Shown in pieces: positions 26,738 to 34,668 of a stretch of 64,000 bases of DNA. Each line of letters opens with the position of its first letter. Position 1 is the first letter of the stretch. A program made the translations under genes and the position numbers. The DNA is from JBAXTZ01 sp037129925 (lineage in GTDB: Bacteria > Bacillota > Negativicutes > JBAXTZ01), in NCBI GenBank assembly GCA_037129925.1, contig JBAXTZ010000006.1, positions 1 to 64,000 of the forward strand, read 5' to 3'. Below the pieces are notes generated by a model. The model was not told where the DNA came from, did not search any database, and saw nothing but the letters and a program-made list of their open reading frames with translations.

Positions 26738-26774
26738 AAAAGCAGCAATCTTGACAATCCCGATTGCTGCTTTT
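26738..26774. terminator. Bidirectional terminator
   Basis: Perfect 13-base stem AAAAGCAGCAATC / GATTGCTGCTTTT with an 11-base loop between the convergent GH38 and lipoprotein genes; A and T runs flank both sides. Confidence 0.9.
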
Positions 26775-26784
26775 GATAATAATA

Positions 26785-28062
26785 CTATTTGCTACGTGCA
26801 TCCGCCCAGGATTTTTGAACTGATTTGACCATTTCTTCCCAAGTGGCGTTGCCAGTGGCGTATTTTTGGAGGCCGGCGCCCAACTGATCCATGCCCCAAC
26901 CGGTCGGATAACCCATGAATACCCAAGGAATAGTTTTGTTGTCGGAAATATATTTGTAAATAGTTTTGGAAACTTCATCGTTTAAACCGGATACATCATA
27001 ACCTTTGTAAGCCGGAATAAATTTCAAATCGGTTACGCAGGCTTTCTTGCCCTCGTCGGAAGTATATAGCCAATCCAGGAAGTCCTTGGAAGCCTTGACC
27101 GTTGCTTCGTCCTTGTTCTTGTTGACACACCAGTACATCGGTACGCCAACCGGCATGCAATCTTCTTTCCAGCCTTCGACCGGGAACGGCAAAATGCTCA
27201 TGCCGGTTTGGGCAAAGTCTTTATCCGCTGCGGCAACTGTGCTATAGATCCAGTTGCCTTGCTGAATCATGGCAACCTTGCCATTGCTGAACAATTCTTC
27301 AACTTGTTTGGAGTAATCCATGCTGACGGTCGGTTGCACCGAAAACTTGTTTTGCAAATCAACCATTTTCTTAAAGGCTGCGCCATATTTGAATTCGACA
27401 GTTTTGGCGTCAAAAGTTTTCATAACGTCGCCAAATTCCGCTGCCATAAAGGCGTTTCCGGTATGCAGCCCGGTGACCCAGGTTTCCTTCATCGGATAAG
27501 CAAATACTGCCTGGATACCCAATTCGGCTTTTTTGGAATCAAGAGTTTTTACTGCTGCTTCCAACGCCGCGAAAGTTTTAATTTTGTCGGTGTCAATACC
27601 GGCTTTTTTGAAAATCGCTTTGTTGTAGATTAAACCATAACTTTCCAGGCAGAACGGCAGACCGTAGACTTTGCCGTCCCGGGTTGAACCGATTAACGTG
27701 CCATCGGCGGCGATTTTAGCCGCTGAAGTATCGCCCAGTTCAACAATTTTCGCCTGCCAATCTTTAACATCTTGCGGTCCGCCGATGTTGAAAATTGCCG
27801 GCTCGGCGCCGGATGCAAACTTGGCTTTTAACGCCGCGCCGTAGTCCGAACCACCACCCACGGTAGTGATATTGATTTTTACATTCGGGTGACTAGCCAT
27901 GTAAGTTTTGGCCAATTTTTCAAAAGCGTCTTTGAACTCCACCTTAAATTGGAAGACATCGACGTTCGCTGCCTGTTGGTCGGATTTTGCGCCACAGCCG
28001 GCCATTGCCAGCGCCGCAAATGCCACCATAGTGATGATTGCCAGAATTCGTGTGATTTTCAT
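26785..28062 (-). CDS. Sugar-binding lipoprotein (CUT1 type)
   Basis: 425 residues, signal peptide with lipobox AMAGC, then a type-1 solute-binding fold. Segments such as LIYNKAIFKKAGIDTDKIKTF and NGKVAMIQQGNWIYSTV are typical of UgpB/MsmE-like oligosaccharide-binding proteins. It is a single-gene unit bounded by a terminator at 26738 and a sigma-H-like promoter at 28096. No permease is attached, but the CUT1 permeases at 20535-22216 are the closest candidates. Ligand unknown. Confidence 0.88.
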   Translation of the reverse strand: MKITRILAIITMVAFAALAMAGCGAKSDQQAANVDVFQFKVEFKDAFEKLAKTYMASHPNVKINITTVGGGSDYGAALKAKFASGAEPAIFNIGGPQDVKDWQAKIVELGDTSAAKIAADGTLIGSTRDGKVYGLPFCLESYGLIYNKAIFKKAGIDTDKIKTFAALEAAVKTLDSKKAELGIQAVFAYPMKETWVTGLHTGNAFMAAEFGDVMKTFDAKTVEFKYGAAFKKMVDLQNKFSVQPTVSMDYSKQVEELFSNGKVAMIQQGNWIYSTVAAADKDFAQTGMSILPFPVEGWKEDCMPVGVPMYWCVNKNKDEATVKASKDFLDWLYTSDEGKKACVTDLKFIPAYKGYDVSGLNDEVSKTIYKYISDNKTIPWVFMGYPTGWGMDQLGAGLQKYATGNATWEEMVKSVQKSWADARSK

Positions 28063-28095
28063 TTTCCCTCCTCGAAGTTAATCTTCATGGTTACT

Positions 28096-28120
28096 ATTCG
28101 ACAGTTGTTTTAAAAATCCT
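28096..28120 (-). promoter_or_regulatory. Sigma-H-like promoter of the CUT1 lipoprotein gene
   Basis: Minus strand: GCAGGATTTTT and ACTGTCGAATAGTA; AGGA begins at 28120 and GAAT at 28099, 21 bases apart. Confidence 0.6.
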
Positions 28121-28149
28121 GCAAGGAAAAAAAATTTCGCAGGATTTTT
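28112..28149. repeat. Inverted repeat overlapping the sigma-H-like -35 box
   Basis: AAAAATCCTGC / GCAGGATTTTT (28112-28122 with 28139-28149), perfect over 11 bases with a 16-base A/T loop. On the minus strand it could act as a terminator for the upstream ppx transcript. The same arm forms the -35 region of the next gene. Confidence 0.6.
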
Positions 28150-28150
28150 A

Positions 28151-28192
28151 TGGCTAAAAGAGAAAGGCTAAAGGATAAAGGCTAAAAGTAAA
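28151..28192 (+). repeat. Degenerate 7-bp tandem tract
   Basis: TGGCTAA AAGAGAA AGGCTAA AGGATAA AGGCTAA AAGTAAA, six heptamers. Confidence 0.65.
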
Positions 28193-28228
28193 TACGTAGT
28201 TATGGGCGAAACACTTTTCTCATTTCGC

Positions 28229-28263
28229 TTTTCACCATTAGCTTTTCACCTTTCACCCTTAAC
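28229..28263 (+). repeat. Degenerate 7-bp tandem tract at the end of ppx
   Basis: TTTTCAC CATTAGC TTTTCAC CTTTCAC CCTTAAC. The minus-strand ppx gene ends inside it, so its last residues and stop codon come from the repeat. Confidence 0.65.
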
Positions 28264-29202
28264 AGACTCCATTATCATTCCGCAAATAATTCCGTGTGCC
28301 AGCGATTTGTTAGTGATGAATAGCTCTTGAGCGCTGGTCAGTTGCAATAGTGCGCTCACAATCGCCGCCCCCGCTGGTAAAACATCGGCGCGGTTTGCTT
28401 CAATGCCTGGCAAGGTCATGCGGTTAGCAAGGCTGCAGGACTGCAAAAGTTCTTCGATTCGATAAACGTCCGGCGTTTTTACGGTTTGCACCGACTGTGT
28501 AGCCCAGTCGATGGTAGCGCCAATAGCAATCTGGGCGATATTAGTGCCGGTGCCGCCGGAGAGAATGATTCGGGCGGCTGGCGGCTGGTGGCTGGTGGCT
28601 GGAAGGATGCCGAAGTAAGACGGAATAACATTTGTTTCAATCAGCGAGCAGATGTTATTTTGCATATTCCTGTATTCGTTAATATTGATATTGTCAACCG
28701 ATGTGAGGAAATCGCGGCTCAGTTGACCGGCGCCGATTGGCAGACTGGTGCGAAGGTCGGTTTGCCGGGGTGTGCCGATGATGAATTCAGTGCTGCCGCC
28801 GCCGATGTTGAAAACTAATATTCGGTCGTTGGCAAATTCCGTTGCCACTGCCAGATAAGTCAACCGGGCTTCTTCGTCACCGCTGATGATGTCGACCGGG
28901 TAGCCGGTGTGCAAGCAGATGGCTTCGAGCAACTCGGCGGCATTGGTTGCCACCCGAGCAAATTGAGTGGCAGTGATGCGAATTCGCTCCACATTACAAT
29001 CGCGGCAACAACTGAGATAATCGATAATAGTCGCCAGCGTGAGTGCGCTGTTTTTCGGATGGAGAGCATTGTTGACCATGGTTTTGGACAGACCGGTGAC
29101 GGTGTGCCGAAAAATAATTTGTCGGGTTATTTCGCCATTGGCGACTTCGGCGATGAGTAGTTTTGCCGAGTTGCTGCCGATGTCGATTGCCGCGAAACGC
29201 AT
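28246..29202 (-). CDS. Ppx/GppA-family exopolyphosphatase or pppGpp phosphatase
   Basis: 318 residues, the short two-domain actin-like form. The N terminus FAAIDIGSNSAKLLIAEV is the first phosphate-binding motif; GDEEARLTY (about 135) and FNIGGGSTEFIIG are the family's catalytic and second phosphate motifs. It hydrolyses polyphosphate ends or pppGpp in the cytoplasm. Near residues 200-210 the protein reads LPATSHQPPAARIILSG. The extra SHQPPA segment is encoded by a heptamer repeat (28576-28603) and probably forms a surface loop. The C terminus VKGER is likewise repeat-derived. It precedes the CUT1 lipoprotein gene on the same strand. Confidence 0.88.
   Translation of the reverse strand: MRFAAIDIGSNSAKLLIAEVANGEITRQIIFRHTVTGLSKTMVNNALHPKNSALTLATIIDYLSCCRDCNVERIRITATQFARVATNAAELLEAICLHTGYPVDIISGDEEARLTYLAVATEFANDRILVFNIGGGSTEFIIGTPRQTDLRTSLPIGAGQLSRDFLTSVDNININEYRNMQNNICSLIETNVIPSYFGILPATSHQPPAARIILSGGTGTNIAQIAIGATIDWATQSVQTVKTPDVYRIEELLQSCSLANRMTLPGIEANRADVLPAGAAIVSALLQLTSAQELFITNKSLAHGIICGMIMESVKGER
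28576..28603 (+). repeat. 7-bp tandem tract inside the ppx coding sequence
   Basis: GGCTGGC GGCTGGT GGCTGGT GGCTGGA, four nearly identical heptamers within a gene. Confidence 0.65.
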
Positions 29203-29222
29203 TGCCGCTCCTTTATACAGAA

Positions 29223-29248
29223 AATACGCCGTGTGAAAACGGCGTATT
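29223..29248 (-). terminator. Probable terminator of the outer-membrane-like protein gene
   Basis: Perfect 10-base stem AATACGCCGT / ACGGCGTATT with a six-base loop; on the minus strand a short T run follows. Confidence 0.6.
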
Positions 29249-29268
29249 ACTAATGACGTTAAATTGAT

Positions 29269-30030
29269 TTAGATTCGGAAACTGACACCTATGCGCGGTC
29301 CAGCCAAAGTTGTGGTAACGTTGGTAGTTGTCAGATTCATGTCTGGGATGTTGGCATCGAGTAATTTCCCGGAGTTGTAAAGCTCATAGCTATATCCGGC
29401 ATCAAAGTCAATATTTTGTCCTAACGCCAAAGACGCGCCGACATATGCCGAAGACATGAAAGTACCATACATTGCTGACGAGTTGAATTTCAAGATGTTA
29501 GCGACCGGTACGGTAAATTGTCCGCCAACACACCAGCCCAATGATTGTTTGGTCTGGTTCCAGTTGTTCGCGGCATCAGTAAGACCGCTGGCGGTGGTAG
29601 TCGCGTATTGTAGTCCGACAAACGGTTGAAAATAATCGCTCAGAGCTACAACGAGTTGCGCGTTCACTTGAGTCATGCCAAAATTATTAACTGACTCCGG
29701 ATTCTCAATAAGATTCTGCGGCGTCATCGATTGCGGAGCAACGCCGGAAGCGCCAACGCGCACTGCGGCGAAGCTGGAAAACGCCCAGGTGACGTTACCG
29801 CTGAACTCGCCGCTATTTGGCAGCGCCTGGTTGAAATTTATGGTGCCGCCACCGCCGGGCCAAATGATTTGCCCGGGGACATTGTTCATAGAGCCGATAT
29901 TGTTCGGATTCCATGCCACGTCGATTTGGAAGGAGTTGTCCTTGAAGTTGGTCAGCGGCGCGGCGCTAACAACTGAAGCGAGCGCGGCGACAAGCGCCAC
30001 AACAAGGATAAGTGCTGCGATTTTTTTCAT
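29269..30030 (-). CDS. Secreted beta-rich protein, outer-membrane-protein-like, unknown function
   Basis: 253 residues from the ATG at 30030. AGGAG at 30040-30044 is correctly spaced for this ATG and far too close to the one at 30039. A clear signal peptide (KKIAALILVVALVAALASVVSAAP) is cut after AxA. The mature part alternates polar and hydrophobic residues, with segments such as QLVVALSDYFQPFVGLQYAT and NIDFDAGYSYELYNS, and ends in a phenylalanine-containing strand (GPRIGVSFRI). That pattern fits a small eight-to-ten-strand beta-barrel of the outer membrane, but no family is recognised. It has its own promoter and terminator. A diderm envelope would be required. Confidence 0.6.
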   Translation of the reverse strand: MKKIAALILVVALVAALASVVSAAPLTNFKDNSFQIDVAWNPNNIGSMNNVPGQIIWPGGGGTINFNQALPNSGEFSGNVTWAFSSFAAVRVGASGVAPQSMTPQNLIENPESVNNFGMTQVNAQLVVALSDYFQPFVGLQYATTTASGLTDAANNWNQTKQSLGWCVGGQFTVPVANILKFNSSAMYGTFMSSAYVGASLALGQNIDFDAGYSYELYNSGKLLDANIPDMNLTTTNVTTTLAGPRIGVSFRI

Positions 30031-30094
30031 GCTAGTCATCTCCTATATATTAAAATTTGAGAATCGCTGTTCGCGATTTCTCTATTCGAGTATT

Positions 30095-30103
30095 ATTATA
30101 ACA
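30095..30103 (-). promoter_or_regulatory. Putative promoter of the secreted beta-rich protein
   Basis: Minus strand TGTTATAAT, a perfect extended -10 identical to the one at 14649-14657, 65 bases before the ATG. An imperfect direct repeat TCTCAACAATT lies just upstream (30110-30131). Confidence 0.5.
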
Positions 30104-30190
30104 TAAGAATCTCAACAATTTCTCAACAATTCGCTAAAAAACAACTAAATACTGCCAAAATACACAAATCTGCTAAAAACGAATTTTGCA

Positions 30191-30219
30191 TTTACTATTA
30201 ACCCGGCAAATGGTAGAAT
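30191..30219 (+). promoter_or_regulatory. Putative promoter of the methylaspartate-ammonia-lyase-like gene
   Basis: TTTACT (30191-30196), 17-base spacer, TAGAAT (30214-30219) preceded by TG. The leader to the ATG at 30311 is about 85 bases. Confidence 0.45.
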
Positions 30220-30310
30220 AATTTTGTGCAATTTTGAAATATTGAAATTGAAGTCTGATTTAGAGGAACAAGCCGATTTCACATTTAATTATGGCACATA
30301 TGGGGGGGCT

Positions 30311-31561
30311 ATGAAAATATTAGATGTCATTTGCGCGCGCGGGATTAGCGGATTTTATTATGATGACCTAAAGGCCATTCGCGCCGGCGCGGTAGCCGAC
30401 GGTTTCACTTACACCGGAAAACCGAAAACCGAAAATTACTGCTCGGTTCGCCAAGCTGGCGAAGCAGTCTCGGTTATGATTATTCTTGAAAACGGCGACA
30501 TGGCTTATGGCGATTGCTCGGCGGTGCAGTACAGCGGTACCTTTGGACGCTATTCGGTTTTTCTCGCCGATGAATTTATCCCGATTATTAACCGGGATAT
30601 TCGTCCGGCGTTGGTCGGCGAAGAGTTGGGCGATTTCCGGCGGCTGGCAAAAAAAATCGAAGCCATTCACGATGTGCATGGTCAGAAGTTGCACCCGGCG
30701 CTGCGCTATGGCGTTACCCAGGCAGTGCTTGCCGCAGTCGCTCGCGCCAAGAAAAGTTTGATGTGTGAAGTCGTTGCCGAAGAATATCATCACGAAGTTA
30801 GTGAGATTGCCATACCGATTACCGCGCAATCTGGTGAAGACATATACTTTAACGCGGATCAGATGATAATCAAACAAGTTCCAATTATTCCGCAAGGCTT
30901 GTTTAATGACGGCATCAAAAACAGCGGCAAAAATGGCGAACGGTTGCTGGAATACATTAGTTGGCTGAAAAAGCGTGTTTACAAGTTGCGCACCGATGAT
31001 TTGTATATACCGGTATTTCACTTTGTTTTGCACGGTTCACTCAGTCAAGTTTTTTATAACGATATTGAACAGACTGTGGAATATCTTAAGAAAATCGCCA
31101 AGACTGCCGCGCCCTATCGAGTTCTGGTAGAAGACCCAGTCGAGCTTGGCGCCGCTGATATCCAATTAGAATATATGAAAAAACTAATGTTGCGGTTGAG
31201 CGAAGAAAATGTTCAGGTAAAAATAATCGTCGATGAGTGGTGTAACACGCTCGAAGACATCAAGGACTATGCCGACTTGGCAGCAGCCGACATTATCCAC
31301 ATCAAGCCTCCGGATTTAGGGTCGATTGACAATGCCATCGAGGCGGCGCTGTATTGCAAACAAAAGAGCATCGGCACCTACTGGGGCGGTTCTTGTAACG
31401 AAACTGACGATTCGGCGATTATTTCAGCGCACATTGCCATGGGGCTGAGTTGCGATATGATTTTGGCAAAACCTGGTATGGGCGTGGATACCGCATATAT
31501 GATGGTACACAACGAAATTCAGCGAATATTGGCGTTGCGTAAAATTTGCAAACTCTTTTAA
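30311..31561 (+). CDS. Methylaspartate-ammonia-lyase-like enolase-superfamily protein with altered active site
   Basis: 416 residues, essentially full family length, aligning over its whole length with 3-methylaspartate ammonia-lyase: N terminus ARGISGFYYDDLKAI, QSGED, EDPVELG, VDEWCNTLEDI, IKPPDLG, GGSCNETD and KPGMGVD. With a one-residue offset from the Citrobacter/Clostridium enzymes, Q173, metal ligands E274 and D308, base K332 and C362 are kept. The positions equivalent to H194, D238 (third metal ligand), Q329 and T360 read Q195, V239, H330 and S361. A simple methylaspartate lyase is therefore doubtful; it may use another substrate. The ATG at 30311 follows a run of G; upstream in-frame codons lack similarity. 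No glutamate mutase genes are present. Confidence 0.8.
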   Translation: MKILDVICARGISGFYYDDLKAIRAGAVADGFTYTGKPKTENYCSVRQAGEAVSVMIILENGDMAYGDCSAVQYSGTFGRYSVFLADEFIPIINRDIRPALVGEELGDFRRLAKKIEAIHDVHGQKLHPALRYGVTQAVLAAVARAKKSLMCEVVAEEYHHEVSEIAIPITAQSGEDIYFNADQMIIKQVPIIPQGLFNDGIKNSGKNGERLLEYISWLKKRVYKLRTDDLYIPVFHFVLHGSLSQVFYNDIEQTVEYLKKIAKTAAPYRVLVEDPVELGAADIQLEYMKKLMLRLSEENVQVKIIVDEWCNTLEDIKDYADLAAADIIHIKPPDLGSIDNAIEAALYCKQKSIGTYWGGSCNETDDSAIISAHIAMGLSCDMILAKPGMGVDTAYMMVHNEIQRILALRKICKLF

Positions 31562-31593
31562 ATCTGAAATCTTACACAAAGGAAAAGCGCTGA

Positions 31594-33108
31594 ATGAATA
31601 ATCATAAAAACTCTTTTACAGCCGCGTTCTTATCAATTTTATTATGTTTTTCGCAGCTGGCGTATGCCGTTCAAATTCCAATCGACATTTGGTCGATGAA
31701 TGATTTTCACGGAGCGATTTTGGAAGACAAAAACAACCCGGGTATTGCCAAAGATGCCGGTTTTTATTTAGCGCAAAAAGCTAAAAACCCCGACGGAACA
31801 ATTTTTTTGAATGCTGGCGACTTATATCAGGGTAGCTTTGAAGCCAATATGACCTATGGACGGGGATTAGCGGAGATAATGAACTATCTGAAGCTGGATG
31901 CCATGGCGATTGGCAACCACGAATTCGATTGGGGAATTGACCAGCTGCTGGCTACTGAAAAAATTGCGCACTTTTCCTATTTGGCATGCAATATCTACGA
32001 GCGATCCTCCGGTCAGCCGGTGACTTGGGCAAAACCTTATATCACGCTCAATAGAAATGGGGTAAAAATCGCGGTTATCGGCGCTACGGCGGCCGACGCC
32101 GCGGACACCACTAAGCCCAATTATGTCTCGAGTCTGTATTTTACCGATCCGGCAGCGCGAATTAATGAAATAGCGGCAACTGCCCGTAAAGATGGCGCGA
32201 ATCTGGTCATAGTTGTTGCGCACATGGGAGCGCAGTTGCAACCGGATGGAACGATAATCGGCGATGGAGCTACATTGGTGAGTAAACTCAAAAATGTGGA
32301 TTTGTATCTCGCCGGTCATTGGCACAATGTCGTCAATGGCAAAATAAACAACATCCCGATTTTGGAAGCCTATACTTTTGGGCTGTATATGGCGCACGCC
32401 CGGTTTATTTATGACACCGACAGCAAAAAAATCACCCCGGTCGTTATGGAAATAATTGACACCGCGGTTTTGAAAGCAACCGAGCCCGATCCGACAACGC
32501 TTAAAATGGTTCAGCAGATCAACCGTGACGCGAGCGCATTGTCCGCTGAGGAGATTGGTGTTAATAAACAAGAACTGCTGAACACCAATTATCTTGGTAA
32601 CCCGCTCTGCATTCTCGGAGAATATATCACCGATGTTATGCGTGCCAGCCAACAGACCGATATCGCCATTACCAACAAGGGAGGAATTCGTACGATTTTG
32701 CCAAAGGGAAAAATTACGATGCAGAAACTATACGCAGTGTTGCCATTTGACAATACTGTCGTTACTATGAACCTGACCGGACAACAGATAATCGACATTC
32801 TTGAACATAGTATCGATAATGCCCAGTTTTCGGGAATGAGCGTAACTTATCGAAAAGCCAATCCAGAGGGCAAACGGGTTGAGCAAGTGACGCTCGCCAA
32901 CGGAAACAGTCTGCAGTCCAGTGGCGTGTATTCGGTCGCGACCAATGATTTTCTTAGTAACGGTGGCGACGGATTTAGCGCTTTCTTAAAGGGAACAAAA
33001 GTTGTCAATACCAATGAGACACTTCGTGATTGCGTGGCAAATTATATTCGTGCCCACAATGTAATCAGTTTCACCTACGACATCAAGCGATTGACTTTGG
33101 TTGAGTAA
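31594..33108 (+). CDS. Secreted 5'-nucleotidase / 2',3'-cyclic phosphodiesterase family protein
   Basis: 504 residues with an N-terminal signal peptide (AAFLSILLCFSQLAYA). The calcineurin-like metal-binding series is complete: MNDFHG, NAGDLYQGS, AIGNHEFDWG, VVAHMGAQ and LAGHWHN, followed by the 5'-nucleotidase C-terminal domain (NKGGIRTILPKG; ATNDFLSNGGDGF) that binds the nucleoside. It should dephosphorylate extracytoplasmic nucleotides for salvage. No anchor is visible, so a periplasmic location is expected. It lies 32 bases after the lyase-like gene and may be cotranscribed. Confidence 0.9.
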   Translation: MNNHKNSFTAAFLSILLCFSQLAYAVQIPIDIWSMNDFHGAILEDKNNPGIAKDAGFYLAQKAKNPDGTIFLNAGDLYQGSFEANMTYGRGLAEIMNYLKLDAMAIGNHEFDWGIDQLLATEKIAHFSYLACNIYERSSGQPVTWAKPYITLNRNGVKIAVIGATAADAADTTKPNYVSSLYFTDPAARINEIAATARKDGANLVIVVAHMGAQLQPDGTIIGDGATLVSKLKNVDLYLAGHWHNVVNGKINNIPILEAYTFGLYMAHARFIYDTDSKKITPVVMEIIDTAVLKATEPDPTTLKMVQQINRDASALSAEEIGVNKQELLNTNYLGNPLCILGEYITDVMRASQQTDIAITNKGGIRTILPKGKITMQKLYAVLPFDNTVVTMNLTGQQIIDILEHSIDNAQFSGMSVTYRKANPEGKRVEQVTLANGNSLQSSGVYSVATNDFLSNGGDGFSAFLKGTKVVNTNETLRDCVANYIRAHNVISFTYDIKRLTLVE

Positions 33109-33127
33109 ACTTTTTTTTGGATAAAAA

Positions 33128-33152
33128 AGGAGTTTTCGCAAAAGCGGCGAAT
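33128..33152 (+). promoter_or_regulatory. Sigma-H-like promoter of the first Lpl-type transporter operon
   Basis: AGGAGTTTT at 33128 and GGCGAATATA with GAAT at 33149: 21 bases apart, as at the other four sites. The start codon at 33192 is 40 bases further. Confidence 0.55.
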
Positions 33153-33191
33153 ATAAACAATCATAAAGATTAATTACACTGGGAGGTACGC

Positions 33192-33689
33192 TTGCAACGT
33201 TTGGAAACAACGTACTGTGCTTTGGTGTATTTTCTGTTTTTTAGCTTGTTCATGATCATCTATTCCGAGAATGTGGCGCTGTTTGCTAGTTCGCAACGGG
33301 CGTTTGCGGTAGCGATTATCGCACTTTTGGGAATGCTTGCTAATCTGCTGTTTGTATTTCGGGTGCTAAAATCAGGTAACCGGAGCAGTTTAGTCGAAAA
33401 AAATACAATCGTCGCGGCATGGCAGGAGCACAAGCTCAGCGACAGGCAAAAGTTAGTTAGCGCGGCTGTTAATGTCTTTACCTTACTATTATTTGCCGTT
33501 ATGTTAGCGGTGCTACGAAGCTACCTCGCCGGACTGGTGATGGCAGTTGCTATTTTTGGTTTTCAGGTTTCCGAACTATTGCGCGCGCGCTATACGAGTA
33601 TCCAGTTTTGGGTGTTCAAGTTCAACGTGCCGGTATTCGTTTTTATATGGGTATTTATCTTCCTGTTTTTGCTGGGAGGATTACAATAA
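33192..33689 (+). CDS. Small integral membrane protein heading a sugar-transporter operon, unknown function
   Basis: 165 residues, TTG start supported by GGGAGG at 33181-33186. Four to five hydrophobic helices (about residues 8-28, 36-56, 90-110, 112-130, 140-162) with short basic loops (SGNRSSLVEKN; RARYTSIQ). I recognise no family. It follows a sigma-H-like promoter and lies 16 bases before an LplB-type permease, so a role linked to that transporter is the natural guess but is not shown by the sequence. Confidence 0.6.
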   Translation: MQRLETTYCALVYFLFFSLFMIIYSENVALFASSQRAFAVAIIALLGMLANLLFVFRVLKSGNRSSLVEKNTIVAAWQEHKLSDRQKLVSAAVNVFTLLLFAVMLAVLRSYLAGLVMAVAIFGFQVSELLRARYTSIQFWVFKFNVPVFVFIWVFIFLFLLGGLQ

Positions 33690-33705
33690 ATTATGAGGAG
33701 GGAGT

Positions 33706-34659
33706 ATGTCCAAAAAACAGAGCGTATTGAAATCGCATTTACGGTCGTTGCCAGCCAGTATTCCATTTTTAGTTATGTTGTTACCGGGAACGCTATATTT
33801 TCTGATCATGTGTTATATGCCGATTGGCGGATTGGTTTTGGCGTTTAAAAATTTCCGGTTTTCACGGGGCGGTTTTATTGAAAGTGTTATCAACAGCCCC
33901 TGGGTGGGTTTCGACAATTTTAAGTATTTGTTTGCCACCAGTGATGCCTGGATAATTTTCCGCAACACTGTCGGTTATAATTTGGTGTTTATCGCAATCG
34001 GCGCAATTGTACCAGTTGTCGTGGCGATTATGGTCAACGAGTTGCTGAACAAAAAAGCCGCAAAAGTTTATCAGACATTCATGTTTTTACCGTATTTTAT
34101 TTCTTGGGTTGTAGTTTCCTATTTCGCCTTTGCGTTTTTGAGCGTGGACAAAGGGTTGCTCAATTCGTTTTTGAAGGGATTCGGTGTTGACGCGGTGCAG
34201 TGGTATTCCAATCCGGCGCCCTGGCCGGTTATTATTGTGGTGGCCAATGTTTGGAAAGGTATCGGTTGGGGCTCAGTGTGGATGCTGGCGCAACTCGCCG
34301 GTATTGACAAAACCTATTACGAAGCCGCGATGGTCGATGGCGCGAATAAGTGGCAGCAGATTGTCCATGTTACGCTGCCGCATCTTAAACCGTTGATTGC
34401 CTTACAGGTAATCATGGCGCTCGGTAATATCATCAAAGGTGATTTCGGTTTGTTCTATCAGTTGCCGATGAACTCCGGTCCACTTTTCCCGGTAACGAAT
34501 ATTCTCGACACCTATATTTATCGGGCCTATATGAGTACCGGTGATGTCGGCATGTCCACGGCTGCCGGTCTTTTCCAATCTGTTGTCGGATTTTTGATGA
34601 TTTTGGTTGCCAACTATATTGTTCGCACCAAGATTAATAAAGATCTGGCATTGTACTAG
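33706..34659 (+). CDS. LplB-type sugar ABC permease
   Basis: 317 residues, six helices. LLPGTLYFLIMCYMPIGGLV and the VGFDNFKYLF segment are typical of LplB-family permeases; the ATPase contact loop reads YEAAMVDGANKWQQIVHVTLP. It is paired with the LplC-type permease that follows. GAGGAGG precedes the ATG. The binding protein at 35737 lies beyond a terminator. Confidence 0.9.
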   Translation: MSKKQSVLKSHLRSLPASIPFLVMLLPGTLYFLIMCYMPIGGLVLAFKNFRFSRGGFIESVINSPWVGFDNFKYLFATSDAWIIFRNTVGYNLVFIAIGAIVPVVVAIMVNELLNKKAAKVYQTFMFLPYFISWVVVSYFAFAFLSVDKGLLNSFLKGFGVDAVQWYSNPAPWPVIIVVANVWKGIGWGSVWMLAQLAGIDKTYYEAAMVDGANKWQQIVHVTLPHLKPLIALQVIMALGNIIKGDFGLFYQLPMNSGPLFPVTNILDTYIYRAYMSTGDVGMSTAAGLFQSVVGFLMILVANYIVRTKINKDLALY

Positions 34660-34668
34660 GAGGTAATG

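Noticed and set aside
31867..32652. 261-codon minus-strand frame inside the 5'-nucleotidase gene
   Set aside because: Opposite-strand shadow; the plus-strand gene carries every family motif.
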